Source: Chromera velia (lineage: Eukaryota > Sar > Chromeraceae). From it: DNA of 64,000 bases. The position numbers and the translations under genes are program-made. Under the pieces are notes generated by a model, which saw only the letters and a program-made list of their open reading frames with translations, was not told where the DNA came from and searched no databases. Below are positions 44,268 to 56,545 of this stretch, one piece after another. The stretch spans positions 1-64,000 of the forward strand of contig JAHBMJ010003975.1 of NCBI GenBank assembly GCA_018398765.1, written 5' to 3'. Position 1 is the stretch's first letter. Every line of letters starts with the position of its first letter.

Positions 44268-45674
44268 ATGCCGACGCAGAGTGACAACATAGACGGGACT
44301 GAGGGAGACCCAGGGCAGAGGGCTGCAGCCAACACCCCAATGACCCACAGATCAAGAACAACACGGACAAAAGAGGCGGCGCCTTTCCCCTTTTCCAAAA
44401 TTGTGCAGAACTTTGTCATTCCAGCCGCGGTCGGTCACCGTTTTGCCTTCTGATCGTTGTTTCGTCTCTTTTTGGATCTCTTAACACCGTGCCACTTCAT
44501 CGGATGCATGAAGACATATATATATTAATTCTGTCTGCAGGCGTCGACGCTTGTTGTTGCTGTTTTTTCCATCGCCTTTGAGGCCTTCCCGAAGAATATC
44601 TATGTGATCGTCCTCGGGTTTCTCATCCTCGCAGGGGCAGCGGCAGGCTTCGTTCTCTGCGAAGCGACAGAAGCCATACAGAAGAACCCCCTGCGTGTGA
44701 CCGTCACGATGGCATGCGTCTTTGCCGTGAGCTGTATGCTCTGGTTCCTCATTTTCAACTCTGCAGGGGCGGGGGGGGTCTTCAGCCCTGTGCTGTCTAT
44801 TCACCCAAACTGGGCTCCCATTATTCTTTGCTTTATTTTCTCTGGATTTGCCGTCGGTGTCACTTATCCCCTAATTGCACCTCTTCCACAAGCAGAACAT
44901 TTCCACGAAAGCGTTCGAACTCCAGGAAGCATGCGCAGATTCCTGTTGTGTTTTGCGCTGCTTTCCATTCCGTTCATCCAACTGACGATCTCGGGGTACG
45001 TGGGGGTGACTGCAATTTACGGCACTCTCTCCTCTGGAAGCAGCTTCTTCCCCACCGCTGTTTGCTTTATGTATCCCTTCATTATGGGACTCTGTAAGTT
45101 TCCCCTCTACTCTCTCTGCGCACCTTTCGGAGGGTCCAACGGGGAAGTCTTCGATGCCTTCGAGGTCGTCCTCCTGGGCTTTGCTGCAGTCCCATTTAGG
45201 TCAGGAAGGGGTAGCATTGTGTTCTTTGTGTGCCGATGGAACCCTGTGTCTGCTCATGCATGTAGGTCAGATCTTATTCTGCCTTCTTTCCGACGTTTCC
45301 CTTGTTTTCTTTCGACAGCAAGCTTTGTCAGAGGGCAGCTGGCTTCCTGTTCAGCTTTTTTTCCTCAATCAACTATTGCCCTTCAGCTTCTGAGGGGTTG
45401 TATGCTCTCTTCTAAATGATCTGGGACATGGAAAGGGTGACAGACAGACAGAGAACAGGAACGATTAAGAGGAAAGAAGGGAATCGACAGATGCTGCCAG
45501 GCGCTTTTTCTCTGAATTTACTTACAAGTCTCGCCTGGTTTTTTTTCTGAGAACGGTGTTTTGTTTAGATGTTCATGCGAACATTGTTGCGCTTACAGAT
45601 GGCTCTTCTTTGACATCGATAACTTCACCGTTGTTGCCCTCATCTGGTCAGTCTCTCTCTCTCTCTCTCTCCCT

Positions 45675-45717
<43 letters not shown>

Positions 45718-48137
45718 TCTCTCTCTCTCTCTCGCGTTCTCCTTTTCTCTCTTTCTCTGTGCGTCTTTCCTTGTCTGTGGGCGGGGCGTTCCTCTTTCTT
45801 TCTCTGGCTTTCTGTCGGGTGCTTTGCGTTCGTCTCCCTTAATTCTCTTTTCTGTGGGGTGCGTTTGCCTTGGCGGCCCTTTTGTCTGTCGCCCTTCACG
45901 TATGGCTGAGACCTCGTTTGTTCCCTCCCTTCCTGCCTGCATCTGCCGAACGATGGAGCGAGCAGGACTGTGAAGATCGGGTACAAAATGATTGTGGGTC
46001 CCATTTTCTTCAGACTTATCATTCTGCAAACTCAAAAGGATGAGGAAGCAGAGGAAGAGGAAGAAGAGGAGAGAAATGAGAACAACAAAGAACCTCTACA
46101 GGGAGCCGGGTTGTCTCACAGAGCCCCTAGCGCTGTTGCAGCTCTGCCCTCACCCCCCCAACTTGTAGACACCACCAGAGCAAAAGACGATCAGTCAGGC
46201 AGAGTTGTCCGTGTCAAGGAGGCAGACCTGGAGGCTGCATTCCAAGTTGAGAACTCCCTCAATGAAGCCAGTTCCATTGCAGACGAGGGGTCTGTATGGA
46301 GACCGGAGGCAGGTCCCGCCTCTGGCTCTGCAAATACGCCTGGAAGGTCGGGCATGGTGTCCGGACCCACGAAGCCGTTTTTTCAAAATGACCCCATGCA
46401 TTCAATGCCTCCTCCAGCACACACACAAAGTTTCAACCAAGCGAAAACGTTCACGACCAGCAGAGCCGCCAGCTTCTTTGCAACCGGGAACACCTTGAAG
46501 GAAAGAGTTGCACACGTCAGTTAGTAATGTTAATTGTGTGCGTGTCGGTCGGTCAACTTTCTCCAAGTGACTGCGGTCGAAATGTGTATGCGCTTGTTTG
46601 TGTCTTTCTTTGCATGCATTTTCCGTCACGTGAACCATCAATCAATGAACACAAACCGGCCCTCTGTCTACCCCTTTGTGAGTGTCTATGTTTGGCATCG
46701 AAGAATATGCGTTGCAGTCTCCTTGTTTCTTGATTACTCTCTTTTCATTTCTTCTTCCTTCTTCCTGCGTTGTTGTCTTTCTTTATTCTCAACTCTCTTT
46801 CCTCTTCTCCCTTGTCCTCACTTGAGTCAGTTTGTGGTGCTCTCACATGTTCGCAGTGTTTAGATTCTCCTCAGCGTTTCGGTGCGTCTTTTTCGCTGGT
46901 TTTGTTTTGTTCGATTCTGTCCATTCGCACCTGCATGTGGCATGCCTGCTACACAAAAGTGTGAGAAAGAAATTCAAATGCCAATTCCCTCTTTTCGACC
47001 ATTGTATCCGTCTCTGCAGTTCAGCCGCAAATTCATCCAGCAGCAGTTCTTCGACATGGTTTCGTCTGTGGCTGTGGTGATCTTCGCGTCAGCCTCGAGA
47101 TTCGCCGTGCCCTCCTCTCTGTTTGGGGCGATGCCTGAGAGGGTCTTCGTCCTCTCCGTCACTGTGGGAGCAGTGGAGCCGTTCGTTGAAGTCAGTTGGT
47201 TCGTCTGTCTGTCTCTCTTTTTCCGCCTCTCTATTTGGATTGCAAAAGGACACATTGAAGAGTGCAGAAAGGGAACTTGAGCAAACGGTGTGTAAGCAGG
47301 GACAGGCGTAGTAGGCTGGATCTGGTTTTATGTGACGAATCCAAGAATCTGAAGATTCATCTTTGACCCACCTCTGCTCCTCTCTTTCTTGCTATATCTG
47401 GCTGAGTTCGGCCACAAGAAAAAGGACATCGATCACAGAGAAAGAAGACCAAACGGTCTCTTGGAGCTTTCATTCCGTCAATGAAGCCTCTCTCCTGCTG
47501 TACTTGTCTGCAAGTCTATTTCTCCCATTTCTTTTCTTTGATCTGCATTTTTGTGTATGGGTAGCTCAGTGTGTTTCTGTCTCATTCACGTTGACTGTGT
47601 GTGCGTCCGCCCATTTGCAGTTCCTTCTTCTTCTGGCAACGCCTGTGATCATTGCCAGCTCCCACTTCAAGCCCTTCCTCTTCCTCGAGAGCATGTTTTC
47701 TTTTGCAAACCCAAGGAGACTGGTCAGTCAGTCAGTCAGTCAGTCAGAGGCTGGATGGGTGGGTGAATGAGTGCGTGAGTGAGTGGACGGGTGAATGCGG
47801 GAATCGGTGAGTAAACAGACGAGTCGATCGGCGCGTAGTGTAAACACTTTTTCTGAAAGTCAGTCACGAATACCTCAGTCAGTTCGACCTCGTTTTTTTG
47901 CCAAACTTGTGCTGTCTTTTCGTCCAGGGCGTCTATTTGTTTTTCTGCTTGACAACTCGTGTATCTGTCCTTCTGTTTTTCTATTCGATGCTGATAAGCA
48001 TGCGCCATTTCTTGCCTTGATAAACGTGCCGTCTCTCCCCTCAGGTGTTTGCCACGATGACGATGACAGTCGCGAACATCTACCTTGTCGCCCTGATGGG
48101 CATGCCTCTGCCTCCATATGGCTTCTCCTCCTTCTGA
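44268..48137 (+). CDS. Multi-pass membrane protein of unknown function
   Basis: Eight exons: 44268-44429, 44541-45093, 45190-45199, 45599-45646, 45966-46515, 47020-47190, 47621-47722, 48045-48137, giving 562 residues. About six hydrophobic spans lie in the first half (STLVVAVFSIAF; VIVLGFLILAGAAAGFVL; VTMACVFAVSCMLWFLIF; IILCFIFSGFAVGV; FLLCFALLSIPFIQLTI; AVCFMYPFIMGLF). A central acidic and Ser/Pro-rich loop (EEAEEEEEERNENN) fills most of exon 5. About three more spans follow (VVIFASASRF; FLLLLATPVIIAS; TVANIYLVALMG). I recognise no family, and a transporter or membrane scaffold is possible. Phases agree at every junction only if a 10-base exon (TCCCATTTAG) at 45190-45199 is used; it reads GLFPFRWLFF across the joins. 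The stop is at 48137. Confidence 0.65.
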
Positions 48138-48859
48138 TTCTAATCTTGGAGCGGCCATGCACACATTCGTCCTCTGCGTTAGTCAGTCGAAAAGCGAGAG
48201 GGAGACAAGAGGGGAAGAACGGGAGGGAACTGAGAGACACGGAGAGAGCTTTGGTGGGAGAGGGAGCGTCGAGGTATCCCCAAGGAAACGGGGTACGAAG
48301 GATAAATTAAATGCATGGTTGAGAGACCAGTGAATCGTCTTCAAGTCTGTCGCTATACTGCCGCTGCAACTGTGGACACGGCATGCACGAATTCAAAACA
48401 TCTTCAGTTGTTTTCAGAGCGATGCATGCCTCAAAACCATTGACAAGAATGAATGTCCATTCTGATTGCCTTGCATTGGCCTACATTTGAATTGATGCAT
48501 GTGTTCTCACTTTTGAACTTCAAGTTCGGATCTGATCAGAGAAAAGAAAATGGTGGACGATTCTAGTGACGATTGCTGGTACATTAAAGTTACTACGATG
48601 CAATGTTAAATGCATAACTTATAATTGCACCACACTTCAAGTTTTTACCATACAAATAAGTGTTGTTTGAATATTATAAATTGTTGAATAAATTGTTGAT
48701 TTAAAATTGTGTAACAATCTCGGTAACGATTGAACAGTGACCGTGAGTGACACAGTGAGAAACTATTATATTCAAACCTCGATTCAAACTAGAGTGAGAA
48801 AGCGTTTCAAAGCCAAAACTGAACACAAATCAGCTATAGAGCTAGCTATAGAGAATTAG
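48138..48859. other. AT-rich spacer
   Basis: AT-rich below 48300-48850, with no repeat array. A short reading frame at 48552 (MVDDSSDDC, donor GTACAT) could be a first exon for the small gene below, but it is weak. Confidence 0.4.
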
Positions 48860-49376
48860 TAGGGGCAAAGCAGACGATCTACTGCACCGACTGACTGAAT
48901 GCACAGAAATAAGAGCAGATCGAGAGGCTCTGAATGCAATTGTAACCAAAATTGAAGCCAAATTAGACAGAACCCAAGAAAGAGAGAGAAAGTGGTTGCT
49001 ATTGAAAGACTCTACCCCTCTAAAACACACCACGCAAAGCGAATTGTTGGCACGAATGAAGGTCACCCTAGCACTCAAACACTCACCCATACCGGCCCTG
49101 CGAATCTTGCGAAACATCTGTCTGCGCCCTCCATCGTAAGGCCTGCGATTCGATGCATGTGATGGTTACTTACCTCTCTTCCCGTCTCACCTTTGAATGT
49201 TCTTTTTCCATCTCCTACGTACATCTCCTGTCCCCCCTCTCCACCGGTCTTCCTGTCTGCCTCTACTGCCTGAGAGTCTCTGTTACAGTTGTCACACTCC
49301 TCCCACAGAAGAGAAACGACATCAGCGATTTAGAAAGCATCTTGTAGATGCAGGGTGTTTAGAGTTGCGAGAATGA
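48860..49376 (+). CDS. Possible small charged protein (two exons, 5' end uncertain)
   Basis: A minimum of two exons, 48860-49135 and 49289-49376, joined in phase 2 (donor GTAAGG, acceptor TTACAG), encodes about 120 residues. Exon 1 looks like a coiled coil (LHRLTECTEIRADREALNAI, then VTKIEAKLDRTQERERKWLL) followed by LLARMKVTLALKHSP. Exon 2 is basic (PPTEEKRHQRFRKHLVDAG) and ends LELRE. The codons are protein-like, but no domain is recognised and the start is not fixed. It might also be a remnant of a mobile element. Confidence 0.35.
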
Positions 49377-50609
49377 AGCCCCCTCCTATTGTATGATGCA
49401 GGTCTGGCAAAAGGGCAATAAAGCATTGTTCTAGACTCATGCATTGCATGATGGCCTATAGACTGATTAATAATAATGATGATGATGATGATGAAGTTGA
49501 CTAAACCCGGCAGCCATCGTGTCCCAATATATAGCACTAGCAATAGCAGAGGGCAGTCTGAGCATACATGTATTGCTAGCCTAGAAGCGTAAAAGCTCGT
49601 TCAGAGAGGCCACACTGAGTCAACCAGAAACTATTATTCAACATTTAATCCAGGGCCATGTAAAACTTATTTAAAAATTTGGATTGCTTCTTTAATTGAT
49701 TGTGTTCATCAAAATGAAACCTGCATGGGATAAGATTTAATCGATACGGGCTTGTATCAAAATTAACTTAAGTTGGATGCATGTGCTTTTAAGTTTCGAT
49801 TTCAATTCGAAATTAAGGTTCACGCAAGGTATCACGATTTCTGGTCCAATCAGTGTCTCTTATAGACTAGCTTATAGACCCTTTTCTGACTTGCAAGTTT
49901 GAATGCAAATCAAGAAAAGGAAGCCAAAACGATAAACTGTGCATGATCGATTGATCAGATCATAAAAAAGAAAAAAAAGATGTCAAAGCTCCGTCTGACC
50001 ACACGATCTGCCAAAGACCACCTCTGACAGACTGATCAGTAGTCTGACCGGAAGATCGACCGGCAGAAAGACAGACATGGATGGATGGAGGGAGAAAAGG
50101 AAGCATGCATGCAAGCAGAAAGGGAGAATAAAAGGAGGGGGGGAAGGGAGGATTGGAAGAAGACACAGAATAAGGAACAGACAGAGGGCTTGTAGATTTG
50201 GTACCACGGAGTCCCATTCTCTCTCTCTCTCTCTCTCTCTCTTGTGTGTGTGTGAATTTTTCCTGAGGGGGCTCCTTCCATCTGTCTCGGTTTGCTGCAG
50301 GCTGTCCCTTTTGTTTCTTTTCCTTTCAGTCTGACACTTGAGACCTTGCCCGCTCGTGACTGGACTCATCTCATCGACTACCCCCTGTTGCCTTCATTCC
50401 CTCATGAACGTGTTTCTTCTTTTTCCTTTTCCTTTGAGACCAGAGGTGTCTGTCACGTGTCTGTTGCTTGTTCAAAGACCAGCAAATAAGAATGGATGGT
50501 TGGTGAAGAAGGCTGAAGGCACAAATCAAAAGAGGGAGGGGGAAAGGCCGGGAGGGAATATCTGCATTCCTTCATTCACACCTTCCTTCACTCAAACATG
50601 CATGCAGGC
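49377..50609. other. Tail-to-tail spacer with purine tracts
   Basis: ATG/ATT repeats at about 49470-49495. AT-rich to 49980, then AG-rich sequence, a (CT)n tract at about 50217-50242, and pyrimidine-rich sequence. TGCATGCA at 50106 and 50599. No gene recognised. Confidence 0.55.
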
Positions 50610-52036
50610 CTACTTCTTCTTCTTCTTGAGAATCGAATTGGAGGTCAACCCCCCCGTGTTGTACCCGAAGAAGTCCTGCCACTCACTCGCCACCACCCAC
50701 CCGTCTCTCTCCATAATCGGGAGAACACTCTCGGAGAGAGACCGGAACTTTTCTTCCCCAAATCCAGTCACGTACTTGGAGGGGTCATGTACCCCCATTT
50801 TGTAGTCAGACGGTCCGAGAGGGTGCGTGTCCTCGAACACAAACAAGTCCCCCTCAGCCAAATACGGACGCAGACGGCTGTATAGACCCCGCAGCTCGAC
50901 GTGGCAATCGTCAATCACTAACCAGGGCTTCGGGCACTTGTCGAGTAACTCGGCTGTCAGCAGGCTGTCTGCCTCGTCTGCCTTGATCACATCCTGCACG
51001 AGGAACGAAATCCCCAATTCGGCAGGGACAGCCGGGTCCTTGGCGGCGCCCTGGCGGAAGTTCCCGACGTCCATCGACACCACTCGGGAGTCGGGGAAGC
51101 CGCACGCACGCAGCATGTCAGCGAAGAAGAGCGCGGAGGCTCCACTGGCCGACCCGATGTCGAAGATCGTTCCAGGTTTCTGTTTTTGGAGAATCTGCAG
51201 AAGGGGAAACACAGAGACAGGTTCAAACAAAAGAGGCAGAAGTGCGGGGAGTGTGAAGGACAGAGAAGGTAAACAGGAGAGGACATGAACAAGGCAGGAA
51301 TGCAGAACAGGAGAGACAAAGACAAACACGAAAAAGGTAACGAAGAGAAGGAGAGAAAAAGCAAAAACAAAAATCAGAACACCACAGCAAATTATTGCTG
51401 AAGGAAAAATTTCAAAGACACACTGTCAGACGATGTCACGCGAGAATTCACGGCATACCATTGGCTGTAGGATACGTACGTTCGGAATGAGTGGACTCCT
51501 GAACGGAGAACCACAACTCATCCACCACAAAGATTCCCAACAAACGGAGTTCGAATGACACAAACAAGGTAGAAAGGCTGCGGAACCATTGTGGTGCAAC
51601 GGACCTGTGTGTAGAGGAGGACAGAGAAGGCGTCGGAGAAGAGAGGGAGGTCTCTCCAGGTGGTTCTGAATTTTCCGGTCGACAGAGCCATCGCGGCTTC
51701 CAGGGAGAGGTCTGTCTTGGAGAAGGGACGAACAAGGGGAGACCTGTCATCTGCAGGGGGAGGGGGCAGAGCGCACTCGAGCACGCCTGTGTAGTCTGTC
51801 TCATCGAGGAGTCCCTTGTCTGAGGTCTTGTCCTCCTGCTTCACTGCGGGACGGAGCTCGACACTCCCAATGCTCAGTCCTCCTTTTCTTGCCACGAGCG
51901 CGTCTGCATCCAAGCTCCGGCTTTCAGGAGGGACTGTCGACTTGTTTGTTGCATCGACAGACACTGTGATCACTCCAGTTGGCTTCTCTGGGTGGGCGGG
52001 CAGCTGAGAAAACGGGACCGTGGTTGAAGCTGCCAT
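50610..52036 (-). CDS. CmcI-like (cephalosporin hydroxylase family) methyltransferase
   Basis: Two exons on the minus strand, 52036-51605 and 51194-50610, joined in phase 0, giving 338 residues. Exon 2 carries a class I SAM-methyltransferase core: TIFDIGSASGASALFF (glycine-rich loop), SRVVSMDVGNF, WLVIDDCHVE and LFVFEDTHPLGPSDYKMG. The VEDT/FEDTHP block and the overall order match the cephalosporin hydroxylase / rhamnosyl O-methyltransferase family (CmcI), which despite its name is mostly made of methyltransferases. The substrate cannot be told. Exon 1 supplies a Ser/Pro/Asp-rich leader and then a family-like helix (RTTWRDLPLFSDAFSVLLY). The last residues KKKKK come from a CTT microsatellite at the 3' end. 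No signal peptide. Confidence 0.75.
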
Positions 52037-52671
52037 CGTCAAATTGCAGGCAGCTGACGAAAGAACAATTGCAGATCGAGGCCGTCTTGCAGGGAAGCGC
52101 GTGCTGACAGAGTGGTTCTCTCAATGCCGTCTGGTGGACTCCGGTGAATTTGCTGTATTACATTGAAGAAGACTTGGTAGATCGATCACCGATTGAACTT
52201 TGAAGAGACTGTCGCAAGTCTTGTTCATGTGTTGTTCGGACTGCATGTTGAGTTGCATGCGGCGTCGCGCGCGGGGTGCATCGGCAGCCGGCCGCGGGTC
52301 ATGTTGGGTCCGCGCCGCCACAAAAGATGCATGCCTTCCGCTCGCGCCGCCGCGCGCGCATTTCGAGTTCTAATCCTCGAACGTGCATGGGACAACACGC
52401 TTTCTGACGTTCAGCGATCTTTCAATGACCCCTCCTTTAAGTTCGGCGCAGACGTCCAGCACATGCAGTGTTGTGATCCTCTTTCCGTTGACCAGATTCA
52501 ATCATTTCCGTAAGTGATTGAAGTCCCCACGCGTGCGCTCCAGGTTTGACAACACAACAACACTGCGCAGCGTCTCCTGTTCTCATTGCACAGTTGTCTG
52601 TTGTCCCATTGTGCTTTGGCTCACTCTCACAGTGGATCAATGCCGCCCGTGGTTATGCATTGTTCCCAGGA
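52037..52671. promoter_or_regulatory. Head-to-head intergenic region with GC island
   Basis: 636 bases between the CmcI-like gene (-) and the LRR gene (+). A CpG-rich island spans about 52258-52365 (GCGTCGCGCGCGGGG; CGCGCCGCCGCGCGCGC). No TATA box seen. Confidence 0.45.
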
Positions 52672-55600
52672 ATGAAAGAAGAAGCAAGCCGGTCTCCAGT
52701 AGACAGCCTCCTGGAGGACAACCTCCTCGAGATCATAGACTTCTTCCCCTCAAGTTATGCGGTGGCAAATCTCGGGCGTCTAAATCGGCACTGGCAGTAC
52801 GCCGTGAGGGGCTTGAAGACCGTTAGCGTCTCACGCCAAGATGCTCCACACGTGAGCATCAAATCGATTCTGAAGAGTCTGTTGAATTTTCGGAATCTGG
52901 AGTGTCTGAAGCTCTCAGGGTGGGGAGACGCCCTGGGAGACGAAGAGCTTCAGGCCCTCGCAAAGTCTTTAGGGGAACAGCTGCATGAGCTCGATCTGTC
53001 GGGATCTGCAGTCACGTCCCTTGCCTCCCTGTCCTTCCCTGTCCTCCACACATTCGTCCTGCGCCAGTGTGACAAACTGGTCGTGAAGGAGGTCCCGCCA
53101 GAGGGGGAGTTGGAGACACCTACCGCGTTGTTGGCTCCCAACATGCGCATTCTGGACATTTCCCGAACGTTGTTGAATGACAAGGAATTGTTCCTTCTCC
53201 TGCAGTCCCTCCCATCTCTGCAGACCCTCAGGGCTGCGTACTGCAAGAACCTCCGAGAGCCCGGATCCGAATTTGCCGTTCTGTGCTCTCCTTTGGGGGG
53301 ACCTCAGAGAGACGGGCCTCTCACGTTCTCCTCCAACAGGAGGGACCGACAAGAGCAGCAGGGGGGAGGGTCTGGCCGTCTCTCCCCTCGTGCCGTTGAA
53401 TTTTTTGTTCCTCTCAATGTGGGAGAGGAAGAGGAGGAAGAGGAGGAGGACACAGGTGGCCCTGCGGCTGTTGCTGCCGGTGCCTCCCGCTCATCCAACT
53501 CTCTTGAGGGAGACATGTCCCCCTCCTCCGTGACTTCCCTTGAAATCAATGTGGTTGAGGGCTCTGCACTCACGCCCATCACGGCACAACTCCCGGGGAC
53601 TGATGAGACCCCCACCCGGGTGCCCAGACGGAAAGGGGACAGGGAGAGAGAAGGGGGGAGAGCTGTAGGCGGAGGGCCGTCGACATCATCCGGGGGGGGC
53701 AGGCCGGGGGGGCCTTCGTTCCCTTCGGGCCTTGACCGCCCCCCCCTGAGGCTCCTCTCTGTGAACCTCTCGAATTGCTCCATCAGCGACGGTGCGGTGT
53801 CTGCACTCTGTAACACCAACAGACACCTCAGAGAGCTGGTCGTTGAAACCTGCCCACTTCTGAACTTTCCGCAGGTCAGGTGCTCTCTCTGTCTGGCTCT
53901 CTCTCTTGCTCGCTCGCGGCCCGTGTGCGTCCTCCCTCCTTCCTTCCTTCCTTCCTTCCTTCCTTCCTTCCTTCCCTCCTTCCTTCCTTCCTTCCCTCCT
54001 TCCTTCCTTCCTTCCCTCCCTTCCTTCCTTCCTTCCTTCCCTCCCTCCTTCCTTCCTTCCTTCCTTCCCTCCCTCCTTCCTTCCTTCCTTCCTTCCTTCC
54101 TTCCTTCCCTCCCTCCCTCCTTCCTTCCTTCCTTCCTTCCTTAGTTTCTTCCTTCCCTTGTTCGTTCCTCCGTGCCCGCCTGCCTGCCGGCCCTCTGGCA
54201 CAAGTACTCAGTCGTTCTTGGAGGAAAGCTACTTTATACCCTCGTGTATGGGACTGTCTGCTGGCTGAGAGTCTCTCGTCGTTGTGCTTTTTTTTTTTCG
54301 TTCCCTCCCTCCCTAGTTGCTGTTCCTTCCTTCCGCTTTTCTCTTCCCAGAAGAGGTTTTGCGTTACTTGTGTTCGCATCTTTGCATGTCTTCTGTTTCG
54401 TGGCTTCTGTTTCGGTGACTGTGTTCGTTCATGCAGGTAACCTCCACGAGTTTGCGCAAACTTTCTTTTCGGGGCTGTCGGCTTGGCCGGTTGTCTCTGG
54501 GTGCGGGTGTGTGGCTGCATGAGCTCGATCTCTCAGGTACAGCAGTGAGGGACCAAACGGTTCTAGAGGCCCTGAGGAGAACAGGCAGAGTTCTCGTGTC
54601 CCTTCTGTTGAGGGAATGTTTCAATTTGAGGGAACTGACCTGGCCTCTAGATAGCGAGCTCGGCCCTTTGCCGTCCTCAGGGACGGCCTCTCTCTCAGGG
54701 ATGCCCCCCCCTCTGTCCCTGCCCGATGCCGTCTCCGCACTCCCTCCACAGGGGGGGACGGCAAGCGGGGAGCTGGGCCGACCCGTCTCCGGCCGTGCCC
54801 GCCTCCCCTCTTTAGTCCATCTGGACGTCTCCCGAACAATTGTGCCAGGGGACTTTGTTGCAGACGCTCTGAGTGCATGCAGGGCAACTCTCAGCCGTCT
54901 AGACGCCTCGCACGTTGAGGTCATGGATTCCCTTGGTCTCTCTGCCAGGCCTCGGAGGGAACAGTGGAGAGACGTGGAGGAGGAAAATCATGAGGGAGAC
55001 GGTGGGGGAGATGGGGAGGGAGACGGAGACGGCGGAGCCCCAGCGTCCCCTGTCCGTTTTGCCTTCCGATCTCCCCGCAGAGTCTCCCGACCGGGTAGCC
55101 GCACCCCCTCCCCCCTCTCTGCAGCGAGAGTGTCCCCCTCGAGTTTATCCTCTCAGGGTAGACCCTCAGGAAGCACCAGCCCGAATCCACAGGCACGCAC
55201 CTCCTCAGCCTCTGCATCTGCTGCCCGTTCGTCCTCCTCGAGAAACGCTCAAGGAGCGAGGGACAGGAGAGCAGAAGAGTCGAGACCCATGCGGCAGAGG
55301 CCTAACGAGACCAACCCATCCTTCCCTCCCGTCTCTCCCGTGAACAGACAAACACCGACTGCTGCCGCTGCTGCTGTTGGTGCGTCTTCCCATCCTTCCA
55401 CCCCCCCCCGCATGTCCCCTGTGGTTGGACGATCTCGTCCTCCTTCTTCCCCCACCTCCCCCCAACCTCTCCAGAGCCAACCCCGTGCCGGTCCCTCTGG
55501 GGCCGTCTCCCTTGAGGTCAACACCGAATGGGAGGAGGCCCCAGGTCCTCTCCTTCACACACAGGGGGCAGAGAGACGGGAGAGGGGGGAGAGCGTTAGT

Positions 55601-56545
55601 GAGGCATCGGCCCCACGAACACCCGCCCGCAGCCCCCCCGCACAAACCGACGAGGACCCCCCGCCCCCCCCTACGGTTCGTGGGCCTTCGTGGCGCCATG
55701 GAGATACAGAAAGAGACGGAGACGGGGAAAGGGAAGAGACGGGGGGAGCAGGAGACGGACAGCAGCCGTCTCCTCCTGAGGGACCTCCGAGCAGAGACTC
55801 CTTGCCGAGATGGGCACGGAGACGCCCCGATGAAGTTTGGGCCCCTTTACCCCCTGCTCCTGCGCCCAATTCCTCCAAACCCCTTTTCGAGACTGTGTTG
55901 CGCAGTGTGAAACTAGACAACACTGCAATGGGGGACTCTGAAGTCTCGGCCCTTGTCAAAGCCTCCCCTGGGCTTGTGCATCTGTCCGTGCGTAACTGTC
56001 TCTTTGTGGGGTCTCCTTCGATTCGTGCTGAGTCGTTGGGGTTTTTGGACGTCACTCGGTCAAGCTTTTGTGCTTCCGCTCTTGAGGAGGCAGTCGCTCA
56101 TTGTCCGTCTCTTCGGGTGTTGATAGCGAGAGGGTGTGCGCGGCTGGTGGACGTGAACATTCGTGACAACGCGTCCCTTGTTTTCTGTTCTCTTGCGCTT
56201 GGCAGTTCTTTGAAAACGGTGAGGGTGCAGGGTCTGAGTGCCCTTCGCACTCTAGAGCTGAGTAAGTGCATGGAGTTGGAAAAGGTCCGGGTTGAGGAGG
56301 ACTGTGCAGGCCTGCAGACGGTAAATCTCTTGGGGTGCGTAGCGCTAGAAGCAAAAGCAACGCGGGTGGCAGGGGCTGCTCTGTCGGGTGAGCACACGCA
56401 CGGAGCAGAGGAGGAGGGTGAGGGGGGGTCTGATCTTCCCCTTGTTCTTCCTGAGCGTGTGACAATCGAAGAGACCCCTCTGAAACCAGAAACCTTGAGA
56501 GAGTTCGGACTCGATGTCTTTGACCACCTTGCGGAAGTGAGGTAA
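52672..56545 (+). CDS. Large F-box-like / leucine-rich-repeat protein
   Basis: Two exons, 52672-53874 and 54437-56545, phase 0, giving 1103 residues. The start is at MKEEASRSP. Residues 10-50 resemble an F-box (LLEDNLLEIIDFFPSSYAVA, then LNRHWQYAVRGL). LRRs follow (LECLKLSGWGD; LHELDLSGSAV; MRILDISRTLLND; LQTLRAAYC). An acidic, Ser/Pro/Gly-rich disordered insert of about 140 residues precedes more LRRs (LRLLSVNLSNCSI; LRKLSFRGCRL; LHELDLSGTAV; LVHLDVSRTI). A second disordered insert of about 350 residues with many SP/PS pairs is followed by the C-terminal LRRs (LRSVKLDNTAM; LVHLSVRNCLF; LRVLIARGC; LRTLELSKC). F-box/LRR proteins are typical ubiquitin-ligase adaptors; that function is inferred. 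The intron holds the (CCTT)n array. Confidence 0.8.
53936..54145 (+). repeat. (CCTT)n array in LRR-gene intron
   Basis: About 210 bases of CCTT/CCTC repeats just after the donor at 53875. Intronic, with no coding role. Confidence 0.95.

Noticed and set aside
48842-49117. Minus-strand 91-codon frame
   Set aside because: It is the shadow of the better plus-strand candidate at 48860-49135.
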